35,429 bases of DNA. Origin: an uncultured Colwellia sp. (lineage in GTDB: Bacteria; Pseudomonadota; Gammaproteobacteria; Enterobacterales; Alteromonadaceae). The stretch is from positions 1-35,429 of the forward strand of contig CAJXPG010000024.1 in NCBI GenBank assembly GCA_913057925.1, given 5' to 3'. The position numbers were made by a program, and so were the translations under genes. Below, piece by piece: positions 1-8,223 of the stretch. The first letter of the stretch is position 1; each line of letters starts with the position of its first letter. The notes under the pieces were generated by a model, which did no database searches, was not told where the DNA came from, and saw only the letters and a list, made by a program, of their open reading frames with translations.

Positions 1-56
1 TTCAAGGCAAATTCATTAAGAATAGTTATTCTATTGTTTATGAATTTAACGCAGAC

Positions 57-159
57 AAAAGTTACAGGATAACTTTTGCACTGCTTTAGCTTGCCGCACA
101 GCGGTGAAGTGCAGGGATAGCACTTCATAACTAAGGAAAAATAGCTGCTAGGGAGCTAT
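57..159. repeat. Cluster of three small inverted repeats
   Basis: Three hairpins lie close together: AAAAGTTA/TAACTTTT (57-64/70-77, loop 5), TGAAGTGC/GCACTTCA (105-112/120-127, loop 7) and ATAGCT/AGCTAT (141-146/154-159, loop 7). The first could act as a weak terminator for the minus-strand transporter gene, although its T-run lies only within the stem. The other two have no T-tract. The arrangement looks like an intergenic structured repeat, but only one copy is visible in this window, so dispersal is inference. Confidence 0.4.
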
Positions 160-185
160 GTATTATCCCGAACTGAGGTTAACTA

Positions 186-1448
186 TTACAGTTTTGCTTT
201 TAGCTGTAAACCTTGCTGATATTTATGATAAAAGGCAATGACTGCAAATAACACCAGAATAAAGGGGATACTGGTTAGTACCACCCAATGCCAGCCAGCG
301 TTAAATAATACCCAGCCTGCTAAAAGTGATGCAGCCGCTTGAAAACCAAATAAAATAAAGTCATTGGTGGCTTGTACTTTATGTCGCTCGCTGTCTTGAT
401 AACTTTGAGGTAATAGTGATGTCCCGGTTAAGAATAAGAAGTTCCAACCAATACCCAGTAATATCAATGCCCACCAGTAATGCATTACTTCATGACCAGA
501 AAGTGCAATGTAAGCGACTATGGTATAAATTAGCGTGCCTATTATCATCAAACCTTTTAATTTCAGATGCTTAATTAGCCAAGGTGCAAAAAGAGAGGGG
601 ATATACATGGCGGCAATATGGCTTTGAATAACCCATTTAGTTTCTTGTAAACTATGGGATTGCATGTGATGCATACTTATTGGTGTTGCCGTCATTAAGT
701 AGCTCATCAAAGCAAAGCCGATGGTCGCGGTAGATATTGCGATAAGGAATATTGGCTGTTTGGCAATTTCACTTAATGGTCTAGTGTTGCCCACTGTTTC
801 ATTGCTTTTAATGATTGGGTTTTTAAAAGCTAGCATAATTAGCATTGCACCAAGGATTAATACGGCGAGTAATACAAAAGAGCCAGCATAACCGTGTGGC
901 GAGTTAATAAGGTTTTTACCAACAACAGCGACTTCAGGTCCTAAAAATGCAGCAAATACGCCACTTAACATTAATATTGATAAGACTTTGGGAATATCTT
1001 CACTATTTAACGTGCTTTCAATGGCGGCAAAACGCAACTGTTGCGTGAATGAACCACCAACGCCAATGAGTAAACTGGCGAAAACAAATAATTCGAAAGA
1101 AGCAATTTTAGCTGATATTAAGGCGGTAATACTGGCAATTAATAAACAACTTAAACCAGCATATACCGCAAATCGTCTGCCTTTTGCTTTGGCTAACATG
1201 GCTGCGGGTATTGAACCTGCGGCGACACCTAAAATCATTAATGTTATAGGTAAGGTCGCCAAGCTAGGATCGCTTGCCAGCTCACTTGATAAAATGCCGC
1301 CAATAAAAACAATAATTGGCGCTGATGAGCCAACTAATGGCTGAGCAATAAAGAGTAGCCAAATATTTTTTGGAAAACTAAAAAGTCGCGAGAGTATTAC
1401 AGCCGTTAGCAGTAATAATGCAATAGTTATCAGAATATTTAAGTACAT
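186..1448 (-). CDS. MFS transporter
   Basis: This is a 420-residue, very hydrophobic inner-membrane protein of the major facilitator superfamily. The first half has the superfamily layout, with a cytoplasmic loop around residues 84-92 ending in KGRR that resembles MFS motif A between TM2 and TM3. The segment GVGGSFTQQLRFAAIES follows TM4. A central hydrophilic linker (near residues 214-228) separates the two six-helix halves. There is an extra hydrophobic stretch at residues 1-23 before the usual first helix; since the next Met is near residue 71, the annotated start is kept. A GGA lies 7 nt before the ATG. The substrate cannot be told from sequence; a drug or metabolite exporter is possible. 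It is separated from the downstream RNase H gene by 20 nt on the same strand and may be cotranscribed with it. Confidence 0.85.
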   Translation of the reverse strand: MYLNILITIALLLLTAVILSRLFSFPKNIWLLFIAQPLVGSSAPIIVFIGGILSSELASDPSLATLPITLMILGVAAGSIPAAMLAKAKGRRFAVYAGLSCLLIASITALISAKIASFELFVFASLLIGVGGSFTQQLRFAAIESTLNSEDIPKVLSILMLSGVFAAFLGPEVAVVGKNLINSPHGYAGSFVLLAVLILGAMLIMLAFKNPIIKSNETVGNTRPLSEIAKQPIFLIAISTATIGFALMSYLMTATPISMHHMQSHSLQETKWVIQSHIAAMYIPSLFAPWLIKHLKLKGLMIIGTLIYTIVAYIALSGHEVMHYWWALILLGIGWNFLFLTGTSLLPQSYQDSERHKVQATNDFILFGFQAAASLLAGWVLFNAGWHWVVLTSIPFILVLFAVIAFYHKYQQGLQLKAKL

Positions 1449-1468
1449 AGTTTTCCAATAAGGGCGAG

Positions 1469-2272
1469 TTAGCCCGACTCCATTGCTAAAATGGCTTTAA
1501 TATCGATAGCTTCACTATATCGGATCATGGATGCCTGTTGTTGCTTCCTCGCTAAAACGGCCATTCTATCGGCTAATTCATTGCCTTCAATATTGGCATG
1601 ACCCTTAACGTGTCGAATGGTGATTTTACTCTGTATGGTTTTATATAAGGCATAACACTGCTGAACTAGGCTTAAGTTTTTAATTTCTTCGCCTTTACCG
1701 CGCGTCCAGCCTTTTGCTTGCCAACCTTTAGCCCACTTGGTAATACAATCAATAGAGTATTTTGAGTCTGATAAAATACAGATACTTTGTTCACTATCTT
1801 TTTTAATAAAGTGCTCAGCAAGCTGAAAAGAAGAAAGTAAGCCGTTCAACTCAGCGGTATTATTGGTGCCATTTGCTTGATACAAGCCGTAATATAAAGA
1901 CGTCACCTTACCTGATTCATAAACCGCAATACCTGTTCCCGATTTGCCAGGATTCGGCGAGCAAGCACCATCGCAATAGATTTCAACATCACTTGGACCA
2001 TTAGGGCTGATTTTTGTCGCACTGGCAGAACTACTCTTAGCGGTACTTCTTCCTTTAGAGTGTGGAGTTGTGCCTGAACTGCCTTTTTTCAAAGAGCGCT
2101 TCATTAATGCTTTGGTATAGGTAGAGGCAAATGCTTCTTCAGCAGCAGTTTTTGATTCAAAACCCATGTATTGCGCATCTGAGCGACCAGCAGTATGTTT
2201 TTGTACTTCAGGCCAAGTAGTGAATATGCCGGTTTTTGCGCCTTTCCAGACAACGTAGAATTTTTTACTCAT
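1469..2272 (-). CDS. rnhA: Ribonuclease HI with N-terminal hybrid-binding domain
   Basis: The 267-residue protein degrades the RNA strand of RNA-DNA hybrids. Residues 1-50 form the caulimovirus-viroplasmin-like RNA/DNA hybrid-binding domain seen in eukaryotic RNase H1 and some bacterial enzymes (FYVVWKG, GIFTTW, then the AQYMGFES region). A low-complexity Ser/Thr/Lys linker covers about 60-93. The catalytic RNase H fold covers about 95-245, with the metal-binding carboxylates D101 (DGACSPNPG), E141 (NTAELNG), D169 (SDSKYS) and D235 (NELAD), plus H225 in VKGHAN. All key residues are present, so it should be active. This two-domain form differs from the short E. coli RnhA of about 155 residues, so a separate canonical rnhA may exist elsewhere in the genome. 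The symbol is by family. Confidence 0.9.
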   Translation of the reverse strand: MSKKFYVVWKGAKTGIFTTWPEVQKHTAGRSDAQYMGFESKTAAEEAFASTYTKALMKRSLKKGSSGTTPHSKGRSTAKSSSASATKISPNGPSDVEIYCDGACSPNPGKSGTGIAVYESGKVTSLYYGLYQANGTNNTAELNGLLSSFQLAEHFIKKDSEQSICILSDSKYSIDCITKWAKGWQAKGWTRGKGEEIKNLSLVQQCYALYKTIQSKITIRHVKGHANIEGNELADRMAVLARKQQQASMIRYSEAIDIKAILAMESG

Positions 2273-2348
2273 AGGTATTAACTAACTTCTTTCTAACAAA
2301 TACTATTTAATGATTAGCATTATCATCAATAAGCCCAGGCTTAGCCAG

Positions 2349-2384
2349 AAAAAAATGCCCATATCAGCAATGTGATATGGGCAT
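2349..2384 (-). terminator. Intrinsic terminator of the aldehyde dehydrogenase gene
   Basis: A perfect 12-bp stem (ATGCCCATATCA at 2355-2366 pairing with TGATATGGGCAT at 2373-2384) has a 6-nt loop. Read on the minus strand it is followed by seven T. It lies 42 nt past the stop codon of the dehydrogenase gene and before the RNase H gene, so it isolates the two. Confidence 0.92.
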
Positions 2385-2425
2385 TATGTAAATACTTATG
2401 TTATTTGTTGATATTTTATTGAAAG

Positions 2426-3946
2426 CTAGAAAAAGCCTAGCGGGTTTACATCATAACTCACTAACAAATTCTTAGTTTGTTGGTACTGCTCTAGTGCCAT
2501 TTTATGGGTTTCACGGCCAACTCCCGACTTTTTATAGCCACCAAAGGCAGCATGCGCAGGGTACATGTGGTAGCAGTTAGTCCACACTCGACCCGCTTCA
2601 ATTTTTCTCCCCATACGGTAAGCACGGTTCATATCACGTGACCAAACACCGGCCCCTAAACCAAATTCAGAGCTATTTGCTAATTCGAGTGCTTCGGCTT
2701 CATCTTTAAATGTGGTTAATGAAATAACGGGTCCAAAAATTTCTTCTTGGAATACACGCATATCATTAGTACCTTTTAGTAAGGTAGGTTGAATATAAAA
2801 GCCACTGTTTAACTCATCCGTCAGTTGTTCAACATTACCGCCCATCAATACTTCTGCACCTTCATTTTTTCCAATTTGGATATAACTGAGGATTTTATCA
2901 AATTGCTGTTTTGAAGCTTGCGCGCCAACCATGGTTGTAGTATCCAATGGATTTCCGCGAGTAATCGCTTTGGTACGTTCGATAACTTTTTCGACAAACT
3001 TATCGTATATATCTTCTTGTACAAATAAACGTGATGGACAGGTACAAACTTCGCCTTGGTTAAAGTAAGCAAGCACAGCACCTTCAATACATTTACTTAA
3101 ATATTCATCTTCATGATCAAGTACATCTTCAAAGAAAATATTTGGCGACTTACCGCCTAACTCTACTGTAGATGGAATGATGTTTTTTGCGGCGGCTTGC
3201 ATTATTTTTTCGCCAACAGGTGTTGAACCGGTAAAGGCAATTTTTGCAATACGGGTACTGGTCGCCAATGCTTCGCCCGCTTCCGCGCCAAAACCATTGA
3301 CAACATTAAGTACACCTGCAGGTAATATATCTTCTATTAATTCCATTAATACTAAAATTGAAGCTGGGGTTTGTTCAGCGGGTTTAAGTACAATGCAATT
3401 ACCTGCCGCTAATGCAGGCGCTAGTTTCCATGCGGCCATTAGTATTGGAAAATTCCAAGGAATGATTTGACCAACAACACCTAAAGGCTCATGAAAATGA
3501 TAAGAAACGGTTTTCTCATCAAGCTCGCCTAGAGAGCCTTCTTGTGATCGCAAGCAACCAGCAAAATAACGAAAGTGGTCTACCGCTAATGGAATATCGG
3601 CAGCTAATGTTTCACGGACCGCTTTACCATTATCCCAAGTTTCTGCTACCGCAAGTAGCTCGAGGTTTTGCTCAATACGATCGGCAATTTTTAATAATGT
3701 ATTAGAGCGTTCAGTCACTGAAGTTGTTCCCCAAGCATCTTTGGCTTGGTGAGCTGCATCAAGTGCTAATTCAATATCAAGGTGATCAGATTGAGGAATT
3801 TGACAGAAAGCTTGTCCGTTGACCGGGCTAATATTGTCAAAATACTTACCATTTTGTGGTTCAACCCATTGACCACCAATAAAGTTTTGGTAGCGTGTTT
3901 TAAAGTTTACTACTGCGTTTTCTGAGCCGGGTGTTGCATAAATCAT
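2426..3946 (-). CDS. NAD(P)-dependent aldehyde dehydrogenase (ExaC/AldB type)
   Basis: This 506-residue enzyme oxidises aldehydes to acids with NAD(P)+. The Asn of PWNFP (N165), the general base in VELGGKSP (E262) and the catalytic Cys in NQGEVC (C301) are all visible, along with the coenzyme-binding FTGSTPVG segment and the C-terminal [12 protein letters not shown] signature. Overall it resembles the AldB/ExaC/AcoD acetaldehyde dehydrogenases, whose proteins typically start MIYAxPG. The open frame extends two codons further upstream (ATG at 3952), but an AGAGGA Shine-Dalgarno sits directly against that ATG and 6 nt from the ATG at 3946, so 3946 is chosen. The gene diverges from an AraC-type regulator, which probably controls it; that pairing is inferred. 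The exact substrate (acetaldehyde or another short-chain aldehyde) is not decided by sequence. Confidence 0.93.
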   Translation of the reverse strand: MIYATPGSENAVVNFKTRYQNFIGGQWVEPQNGKYFDNISPVNGQAFCQIPQSDHLDIELALDAAHQAKDAWGTTSVTERSNTLLKIADRIEQNLELLAVAETWDNGKAVRETLAADIPLAVDHFRYFAGCLRSQEGSLGELDEKTVSYHFHEPLGVVGQIIPWNFPILMAAWKLAPALAAGNCIVLKPAEQTPASILVLMELIEDILPAGVLNVVNGFGAEAGEALATSTRIAKIAFTGSTPVGEKIMQAAAKNIIPSTVELGGKSPNIFFEDVLDHEDEYLSKCIEGAVLAYFNQGEVCTCPSRLFVQEDIYDKFVEKVIERTKAITRGNPLDTTTMVGAQASKQQFDKILSYIQIGKNEGAEVLMGGNVEQLTDELNSGFYIQPTLLKGTNDMRVFQEEIFGPVISLTTFKDEAEALELANSSEFGLGAGVWSRDMNRAYRMGRKIEAGRVWTNCYHMYPAHAAFGGYKKSGVGRETHKMALEQYQQTKNLLVSYDVNPLGFF

Positions 3947-3952
3947 AATCAT

Positions 3953-3958
3953 TCCTCT
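3953..3958 (-). promoter_or_regulatory. Ribosome binding site deciding the aldehyde dehydrogenase start
   Basis: AGAGGA on the minus strand lies 6 nt from the ATG at 3946 and 0 nt from the ATG at 3952. Only the inner ATG has workable spacing. Confidence 0.7.
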
Positions 3959-4129
3959 GATGCTGTTCGCTTATTAAGCAATTAATTTGCTTTTATATGC
4001 GGTTATTATTGTTATATTTTGTAGTTGTAATATGACGGCGAGTTATTTACCTTAGTCAATTAGCTTTGATTTAACTGTGCTGTAAATTCAAAAAACTTGC
4101 CTATTAGTTCAAATTAACGGATTAACTTT

Positions 4130-5077
4130 ATGATCACTCAAGCAATAGATAATGTCAGGCAGACTCCAAAAGTGTTGGTTGAAAATAAATTAACCTTTGC
4201 AGGGCCTGAGTCTGAATTAAGTATTTATGATACTTACCAGCAAGCTGAACGGGTGCAGTTAAAATCTGATCAGCTACTCTTTTGCGCTATGGTGACAGGT
4301 AAGAAGGTGATGCACAGTACGGCGGATAACTTTCATGGAGAGTTTCTGCCTCATGAATCATTTATTATGGCGCCAGATAGCACGGTAGAAATAGACTTTC
4401 CGATTGCTCAAATTGGCGATCCAACAACTTGTTTAGCAATAGAGATTTCAAGTGATAGGGTGCAACAAGTTAGCGCAATGCTAAATCAGCAACAGCCACT
4501 GAATAAGGCATTTGGTCATTGGCAGTATGATAATAAGTTAGTGCACACTCATCATAATAGTGAAACACAAAATGTGCTAAATCGTATTGTGCAAATTTAT
4601 GCAGAAAACCACCCTGATAGAAGTGCTATGGTTGCCTTAGCCGTTTCAGAGTTAACTATTCGATTATTACACCAGCAAACACGTGAGTTTATTTTAGCCT
4701 TTTCAAATAAAGAGCCGGATCATAATGGCTTAAATGCCGCGATTAATTATATAGAATTACACTTACACGAAAGCCTAAATATTGATGAGCTAGCGCGTAT
4801 TGCCTGTATGAGTCGCACTAAGTTTTTTCATGAGTTTAAGCAGCATTTAGGCTGCAGTCCAATAGCTTATCAATCACAAACCCGCCTAAAACATGCAGCG
4901 ATGTTATTGAAAAAAGGCCAGCAGGTAACACAAGTGTGCTTTACCTTAGGCTTTACCAATACCAGTCATTTTAGTCGTTGCTTTAAGAAGTTTTATGGCT
5001 TAAGTCCAAGACAATATAAAGCGCGTCATTTGCCTCATTGCCATCACAATAGTTTGAATAACCATTTAAATAGTTAG
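4130..5077 (+). CDS. AraC/XylS-family transcriptional regulator
   Basis: This is a 315-residue DNA-binding regulator. The N-terminal half (about 20-190) is a cupin-like effector domain of the AraC-binding-like type, ending in a helical linker. The C-terminal 100 residues carry two helix-turn-helix motifs: LNIDELARIACMSRTKFFHEF is the first, and the second ends in the family signature GFTNTSHFSRCFKKFYGLSPRQYK. It is transcribed divergently from the aldehyde dehydrogenase gene across 177-183 bp. The likely role is aldehyde- or alcohol-responsive control of that gene and perhaps of itself. No clear operator could be picked out in the shared intergenic region. The N-terminal effector domain gives no ligand assignment. 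Confidence 0.9.
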   Translation: MITQAIDNVRQTPKVLVENKLTFAGPESELSIYDTYQQAERVQLKSDQLLFCAMVTGKKVMHSTADNFHGEFLPHESFIMAPDSTVEIDFPIAQIGDPTTCLAIEISSDRVQQVSAMLNQQQPLNKAFGHWQYDNKLVHTHHNSETQNVLNRIVQIYAENHPDRSAMVALAVSELTIRLLHQQTREFILAFSNKEPDHNGLNAAINYIELHLHESLNIDELARIACMSRTKFFHEFKQHLGCSPIAYQSQTRLKHAAMLLKKGQQVTQVCFTLGFTNTSHFSRCFKKFYGLSPRQYKARHLPHCHHNSLNNHLNS

Positions 5078-5147
5078 TTTGGCTAGCCACGTTCACTAAA
5101 AGCTTGTTAAAATTGCCGGCATTATTTATTAGTTCGTTAGGATATTC

Positions 5148-6080
5148 ATGGCTATTAACTGGTTTCCAGGCCACATGCACAAAGCACAAAAAGAAATTAA
5201 AGAAATATTACCGCAAATTGATGTGGTGATTGAAGTGTGTGATGCGCGTTTACCATTCAGCAGTGAAAACCCGATGATCACAGAGATCAGAGGTGATAAG
5301 CCACTAATAAAAATCCTTAATAAAAGTGACTTAGCCGATGCCGCTACCACTAAAATTTGGTTAGATTATTTAGAGTCACAGCACAATGTAAAAGCCATTG
5401 CGCTAACAACTGATAACCCGTCAATTGCCAAAACTATTCCACAGTTGATTCGTAAACTTGTTCCCAATAAAGATGAAGAAGGCAAACAGCTTAATGCCGT
5501 CATTATGGGGATTCCCAATGTCGGTAAATCAACACTGATAAATACCTTAGTAGGTAAAGCAAAAGCAAAAGTAGGCAATGAGCCTGCAGTGACTAAAGGA
5601 CAACAACGTATTCGCCTTGAAGAAGGACTATACCTGTTTGATACGCCGGGTATGTTATGGCCGAAAATTGCTAATGAAAATTCAGGTTACCGTTTAGCGG
5701 TGTCAGGCGCAGTTAAAGATACCGCCTTTGATCATGATGATATTGCTTATTTTGCCGCAGATTACTTGCTTAAAGCATACCCTAAGCGTGTCATGGAGCG
5801 CTATAAGCTTGAAGAGTTACCAGAACACGAAGAAGATTTAATTGAAGCCATTGGTAGAAAACGCGGCTGTGTAAAAAGTGGTGGTCGGGTTGATTTGCAT
5901 AAAGCATCGGTTATTTTAATTAATGAAATTCGTGATAAAACCTTAGGTACGTTATCTTGGGAGTTACCTGAGATGATCGCAGAAGAAAATAAACACTTTG
6001 CTGAACTTGAAGAAAAGCGAATTGCAGCAAGAGAAGCTAAAAAAGCTGCCCGTGGTCGTGGTCGTAAAAATAAAAGATAA
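5148..6080 (+). CDS. ylqF: Ribosome biogenesis GTPase YlqF/RbgA
   Basis: This is a 310-residue circularly permuted GTPase that acts in late assembly of the large ribosomal subunit. The permuted motif order is clear: G4 NKSD at 58-61 comes before G1 GIPNVGKST at 121-129, then G2 at T149 and G3 DTPG at 165-168. The N-terminus INWFPGHMHKA is the family hallmark. The C-terminal third is an all-helical RNA-binding domain, and the protein ends in a very basic tail rich in Arg, Lys and Ala. An AGGAT Shine-Dalgarno precedes the ATG. The HIT-protein gene follows after 12 nt, so the two probably form an operon. Length and motifs are typical of the family, and the assignment is firm. Confidence 0.95.
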   Translation: MAINWFPGHMHKAQKEIKEILPQIDVVIEVCDARLPFSSENPMITEIRGDKPLIKILNKSDLADAATTKIWLDYLESQHNVKAIALTTDNPSIAKTIPQLIRKLVPNKDEEGKQLNAVIMGIPNVGKSTLINTLVGKAKAKVGNEPAVTKGQQRIRLEEGLYLFDTPGMLWPKIANENSGYRLAVSGAVKDTAFDHDDIAYFAADYLLKAYPKRVMERYKLEELPEHEEDLIEAIGRKRGCVKSGGRVDLHKASVILINEIRDKTLGTLSWELPEMIAEENKHFAELEEKRIAAREAKKAARGRGRKNKR

Positions 6081-6092
6081 TAAGGATTAATA

Positions 6093-6563
6093 ATGAGCGA
6101 AGATAGCAAGCAAAACATAAGCGAAGTTACTAGCGAACAGCCAGCTTTTACCTTACATCCACAGTTAGTAAAAGATAGCATTGAGTTAGCAGAGCTACCG
6201 CTATGTAAATTACTGTTAGCCAACGACAGTGCTTACCCTTGGTTTATTTTAGTGCCAAAGGTTGCCGATATCACTGAAATTTATCAATTGGATTGGCAGC
6301 AACAGCAACAATTACTCAATGAGTCGAGTTTATTGAGTGAATTATTAATGCAGGCTTTTGCTGGCGATAAAATGAATGTTGCCGCATTAGGTAATGTTGT
6401 TGAGCAATTACATGTTCACCATGTAGTTCGTTTTAAAACTGATAGCCAGTGGCCTAAACCTATTTGGGGGCAGCAAGCAGCAAGCCCATATTCAGCTGAA
6501 GCTTTAGCTGAATTAAAAGAAAAGCTATTACCTCAATTAGCGGTTATTTTTTCTGAAAAGTAA
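6093..6563 (+). CDS. HIT-domain protein (Gln variant of the histidine triad)
   Basis: This is a 156-residue histidine-triad-superfamily protein, likely a nucleotide hydrolase or transferase. The motif near residues 105-111 reads Q-L-H-V-H-H-V where the canonical triad is H-x-H-x-H, so the first His is Gln while the middle His (H107, nucleophile by family knowledge) and last His (H109) are kept. WPKPIWG follows, as in a group of proteobacterial HIT proteins that share the Gln. The N-terminal segment YPWFILVPK is the substrate-side strand of the fold. The first 15 residues are variable and polar. An AGGA Shine-Dalgarno lies 6 nt before the ATG. It is downstream of ylqF by 12 nt and closes that operon at the terminator at 6592-6631. 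The substrate is unknown. Confidence 0.87.
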   Translation: MSEDSKQNISEVTSEQPAFTLHPQLVKDSIELAELPLCKLLLANDSAYPWFILVPKVADITEIYQLDWQQQQQLLNESSLLSELLMQAFAGDKMNVAALGNVVEQLHVHHVVRFKTDSQWPKPIWGQQAASPYSAEALAELKEKLLPQLAVIFSEK

Positions 6564-6591
6564 TAACTAAAAATAACTAAAAATAAATCAT

Positions 6592-6631
6592 AAAAAAGCC
6601 TCAATAAGTTGAAAAACTATTGAGGCTTTTT
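6592..6631. terminator. Bidirectional intrinsic terminator
   Basis: GCCTCAATA (6598-6606) pairs with TATTGAGGC (6618-6626). The stem is flanked by six A on the left and five T on the right, so it works in both directions. It sits between the convergent HIT-protein gene and the methionine gamma-lyase gene. Confidence 0.9.
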
Positions 6632-6652
6632 ATCTTTTACGCTAGCAACTTA

Positions 6653-7885
6653 TTAAGCGGCACTGGTAATATTGGTTACATTATTATTTTTGCTAATAGT
6701 TAACTTTTCTAACGACTGGGTTAAATCAGCAATAATATCTTCAACATTTTCTAAACCTACAGATATTCTGATCAAGCTATCACTAATACCTGCATTTTCT
6801 CTTTCTTCTGGGGTATAAGGAGAATGGGTCATAGAAGCCGGGTGCTGAATTAACGATTCAGCATCACCTAAACTTACCGCAATAGAGAAAAGCTGCATTT
6901 GGTCAATAAAGGCAGTACCACCCGCTAAGTCAGTGTTTAGTTCAAACGCAATCACGCCACCAGCCGCTTTCATTTGCTTGCCAATAAATTTATGTCCTGA
7001 ATGACTCTTAAGTCCAGGGTAGTATACTGATGAAACCATCGGGTGCGCTTCTAAAAACTCAGCAACTGTTTGGGCATTACTACAATGTCTGTCCATACGA
7101 ATAGGTAAGGTTTTTATACCGCGCATAATTAACCATGCGTCGTGTGGACTCATGGTGGCGCCAATGTCTTTTAAGGTGGTCATTTTGATTTCATTAATCA
7201 TCTCGAAACTACCACAAACAATACCCGCAACCACATCACCATGACCATTTAAATACTTGGTCGCACTGTGAATAACAATATCCGCACCAAACTTAGCCGG
7301 TTGCTGTAAAACAGGGGTTAAGAAAGTATTATCAACCACTGAGAGTAAATTATTATCTTTGGCGATAGCGCAGATTTTTTCAAGATCTAACACGACAAGG
7401 TTAGGGTTAATAGGTGTTTCTAAAAAGACTAATTTAGTATTTTCTTGAATGGCTGCTTTAATATTTTCCGGCTCGGTCATATCAACAAAAGTTACATCAA
7501 TATTAAACTTTTTGAACATGTGGCTCATCAAGGCAAATGAACAACCGTATACAGCTTTAGAAGAGATCATGTGATCGCCGGCTTGTAAATTAGTCATTAA
7601 CGCTGCAGAAACTGCTGCCATACCGGTAGCAGTTGCTGCGGCATCATCCATACACTCCATTGCGGCAACACGTTGCTCTAACTGACGCGTGGTTGGATTA
7701 CCCAAGCGTGTGTAAATATAGCCTTCACTTTCTCCCGCGAAACGCTCGCCACCTTGTTGGGCATTATCAAAGATAAAAGTTGAGGTTTGATATAAAGGCG
7801 TGGCGAGTGAACCAAATTGTTTGTCATCTATTCTACCGGCATGGATAGCGTTGGTTTCAATGTTCTTCGAATTAAATTTGCTCAT
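6653..7885 (-). CDS. megL: Methionine gamma-lyase
   Basis: This is a 410-residue PLP enzyme of the Cys/Met metabolism family that splits L-methionine into methanethiol, 2-oxobutyrate and ammonia. Cys115 in AVYGCSF matches the Cys that marks methionine gamma-lyases (C116 in Pseudomonas putida), with Y113 before it. K210 in SATKYLNGHGD is the PLP lysine. The N-terminal TPLYQTSTF and YTRLGNPT segments are also typical. The frame could begin at a TTG at 7897, but GGAA at 7892-7895 lies 6 nt before the ATG at 7885, and that start gives the family's usual length. The gene diverges from a TyrR-type regulator, has a sigma-54-like promoter upstream, and ends at a bidirectional terminator as a single-gene unit. 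Cystathionine gamma-lyase or synthase activity is less likely because of the Cys. Confidence 0.92.
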   Translation of the reverse strand: MSKFNSKNIETNAIHAGRIDDKQFGSLATPLYQTSTFIFDNAQQGGERFAGESEGYIYTRLGNPTTRQLEQRVAAMECMDDAAATATGMAAVSAALMTNLQAGDHMISSKAVYGCSFALMSHMFKKFNIDVTFVDMTEPENIKAAIQENTKLVFLETPINPNLVVLDLEKICAIAKDNNLLSVVDNTFLTPVLQQPAKFGADIVIHSATKYLNGHGDVVAGIVCGSFEMINEIKMTTLKDIGATMSPHDAWLIMRGIKTLPIRMDRHCSNAQTVAEFLEAHPMVSSVYYPGLKSHSGHKFIGKQMKAAGGVIAFELNTDLAGGTAFIDQMQLFSIAVSLGDAESLIQHPASMTHSPYTPEERENAGISDSLIRISVGLENVEDIIADLTQSLEKLTISKNNNVTNITSAA

Positions 7886-7891
7886 AACGGG

Positions 7892-7895
7892 TTCC
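7892..7895 (-). promoter_or_regulatory. Ribosome binding site deciding the megL start
   Basis: GGAA on the minus strand has a 6-nt spacer to the ATG at 7885. It overlaps the alternative TTG start at 7897, which has no site of its own. Confidence 0.6.
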
Positions 7896-7954
7896 AAAGT
7901 TGGGAAATTATAATTATTAATTGGCTATTGTTGCGTTTATTCTCTAGTGTTTGT

Positions 7955-7970
7955 TGCAATTATGTTGCCA
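7955..7970 (-). promoter_or_regulatory. Putative sigma-54 (-24/-12) promoter of megL
   Basis: The minus strand reads TGGCAACATAATTGCA. This matches the sigma-54 consensus TGGCAyg-N4-TTGCw with exact spacing, differing only in the two weakly conserved bases after TGGCA. The -24 GG and -12 GC are both present. Transcription would start about 60 nt upstream of the megL ATG. A TyrR-like palindrome lies about 90-107 bp further upstream, a usual place for an enhancer-binding protein. Confidence 0.65.
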
Positions 7971-8031
7971 ATTAATAAAACCCATTAAAATCAAATGGTT
8001 GCCGCATTATAAATGAGATGTTTATAAACTG

Positions 8032-8051
8032 CTGTAATAATTGTATTACAG
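8032..8051. promoter_or_regulatory. TyrR-box-like palindrome 1 (candidate upstream activating site)
   Basis: CTGTAAT-AATTGT-ATTACAG is a perfect palindrome with 7-bp arms around a 6-bp centre. It matches the TyrR box TGTAAA-N6-TTTACA except for the inner base of each arm. It lies between megL and tyrR, upstream of the sigma-54-like promoter of megL. Confidence 0.6.
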
Positions 8052-8205
8052 CGCAAGTAAAGGAAAAGTTTTTCACTTACTTGTCAGTTGTGCAATTAGC
8101 CGCTTTTTAGTCTTTTAAGTCAGCTAACTAGCTAAATTACTGCCTGTATTTGTTTTACTCTTATGTTTTTTGTTTAAAATGATAGCTGTACTAATTTTAT
8201 TACTG

Positions 8206-8223
8206 TGTAATAATTGTAGTACA
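8206..8223. promoter_or_regulatory. TyrR-box-like palindrome 2 (candidate autoregulatory operator)
   Basis: TGTAAT-AATTGT-AGTACA has the same half-site and the identical 6-bp centre as box 1, with one changed base in the right arm. It ends 24 bp before the tyrR start codon, where a bound regulator would block tyrR transcription or early elongation. E. coli tyrR is known to be autorepressed through such a box. Confidence 0.55.

Noticed and set aside
988..1344. 118-codon open frame opposite the MFS transporter gene
   Set aside because: It is a shadow of the transporter gene, without family similarity or a start signal.
5801..6223. 140-codon minus-strand open frame across the ylqF-HIT junction
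   Set aside because: It is antisense to two well-supported genes, and its composition reflects their codons.
8187..8204. Third TyrR-box-like site (TGTACT-N6-ATTACT)
   Set aside because: It matches the half-sites poorly and overlaps the neighbourhood of box 2, so it is not supported as an independent site.
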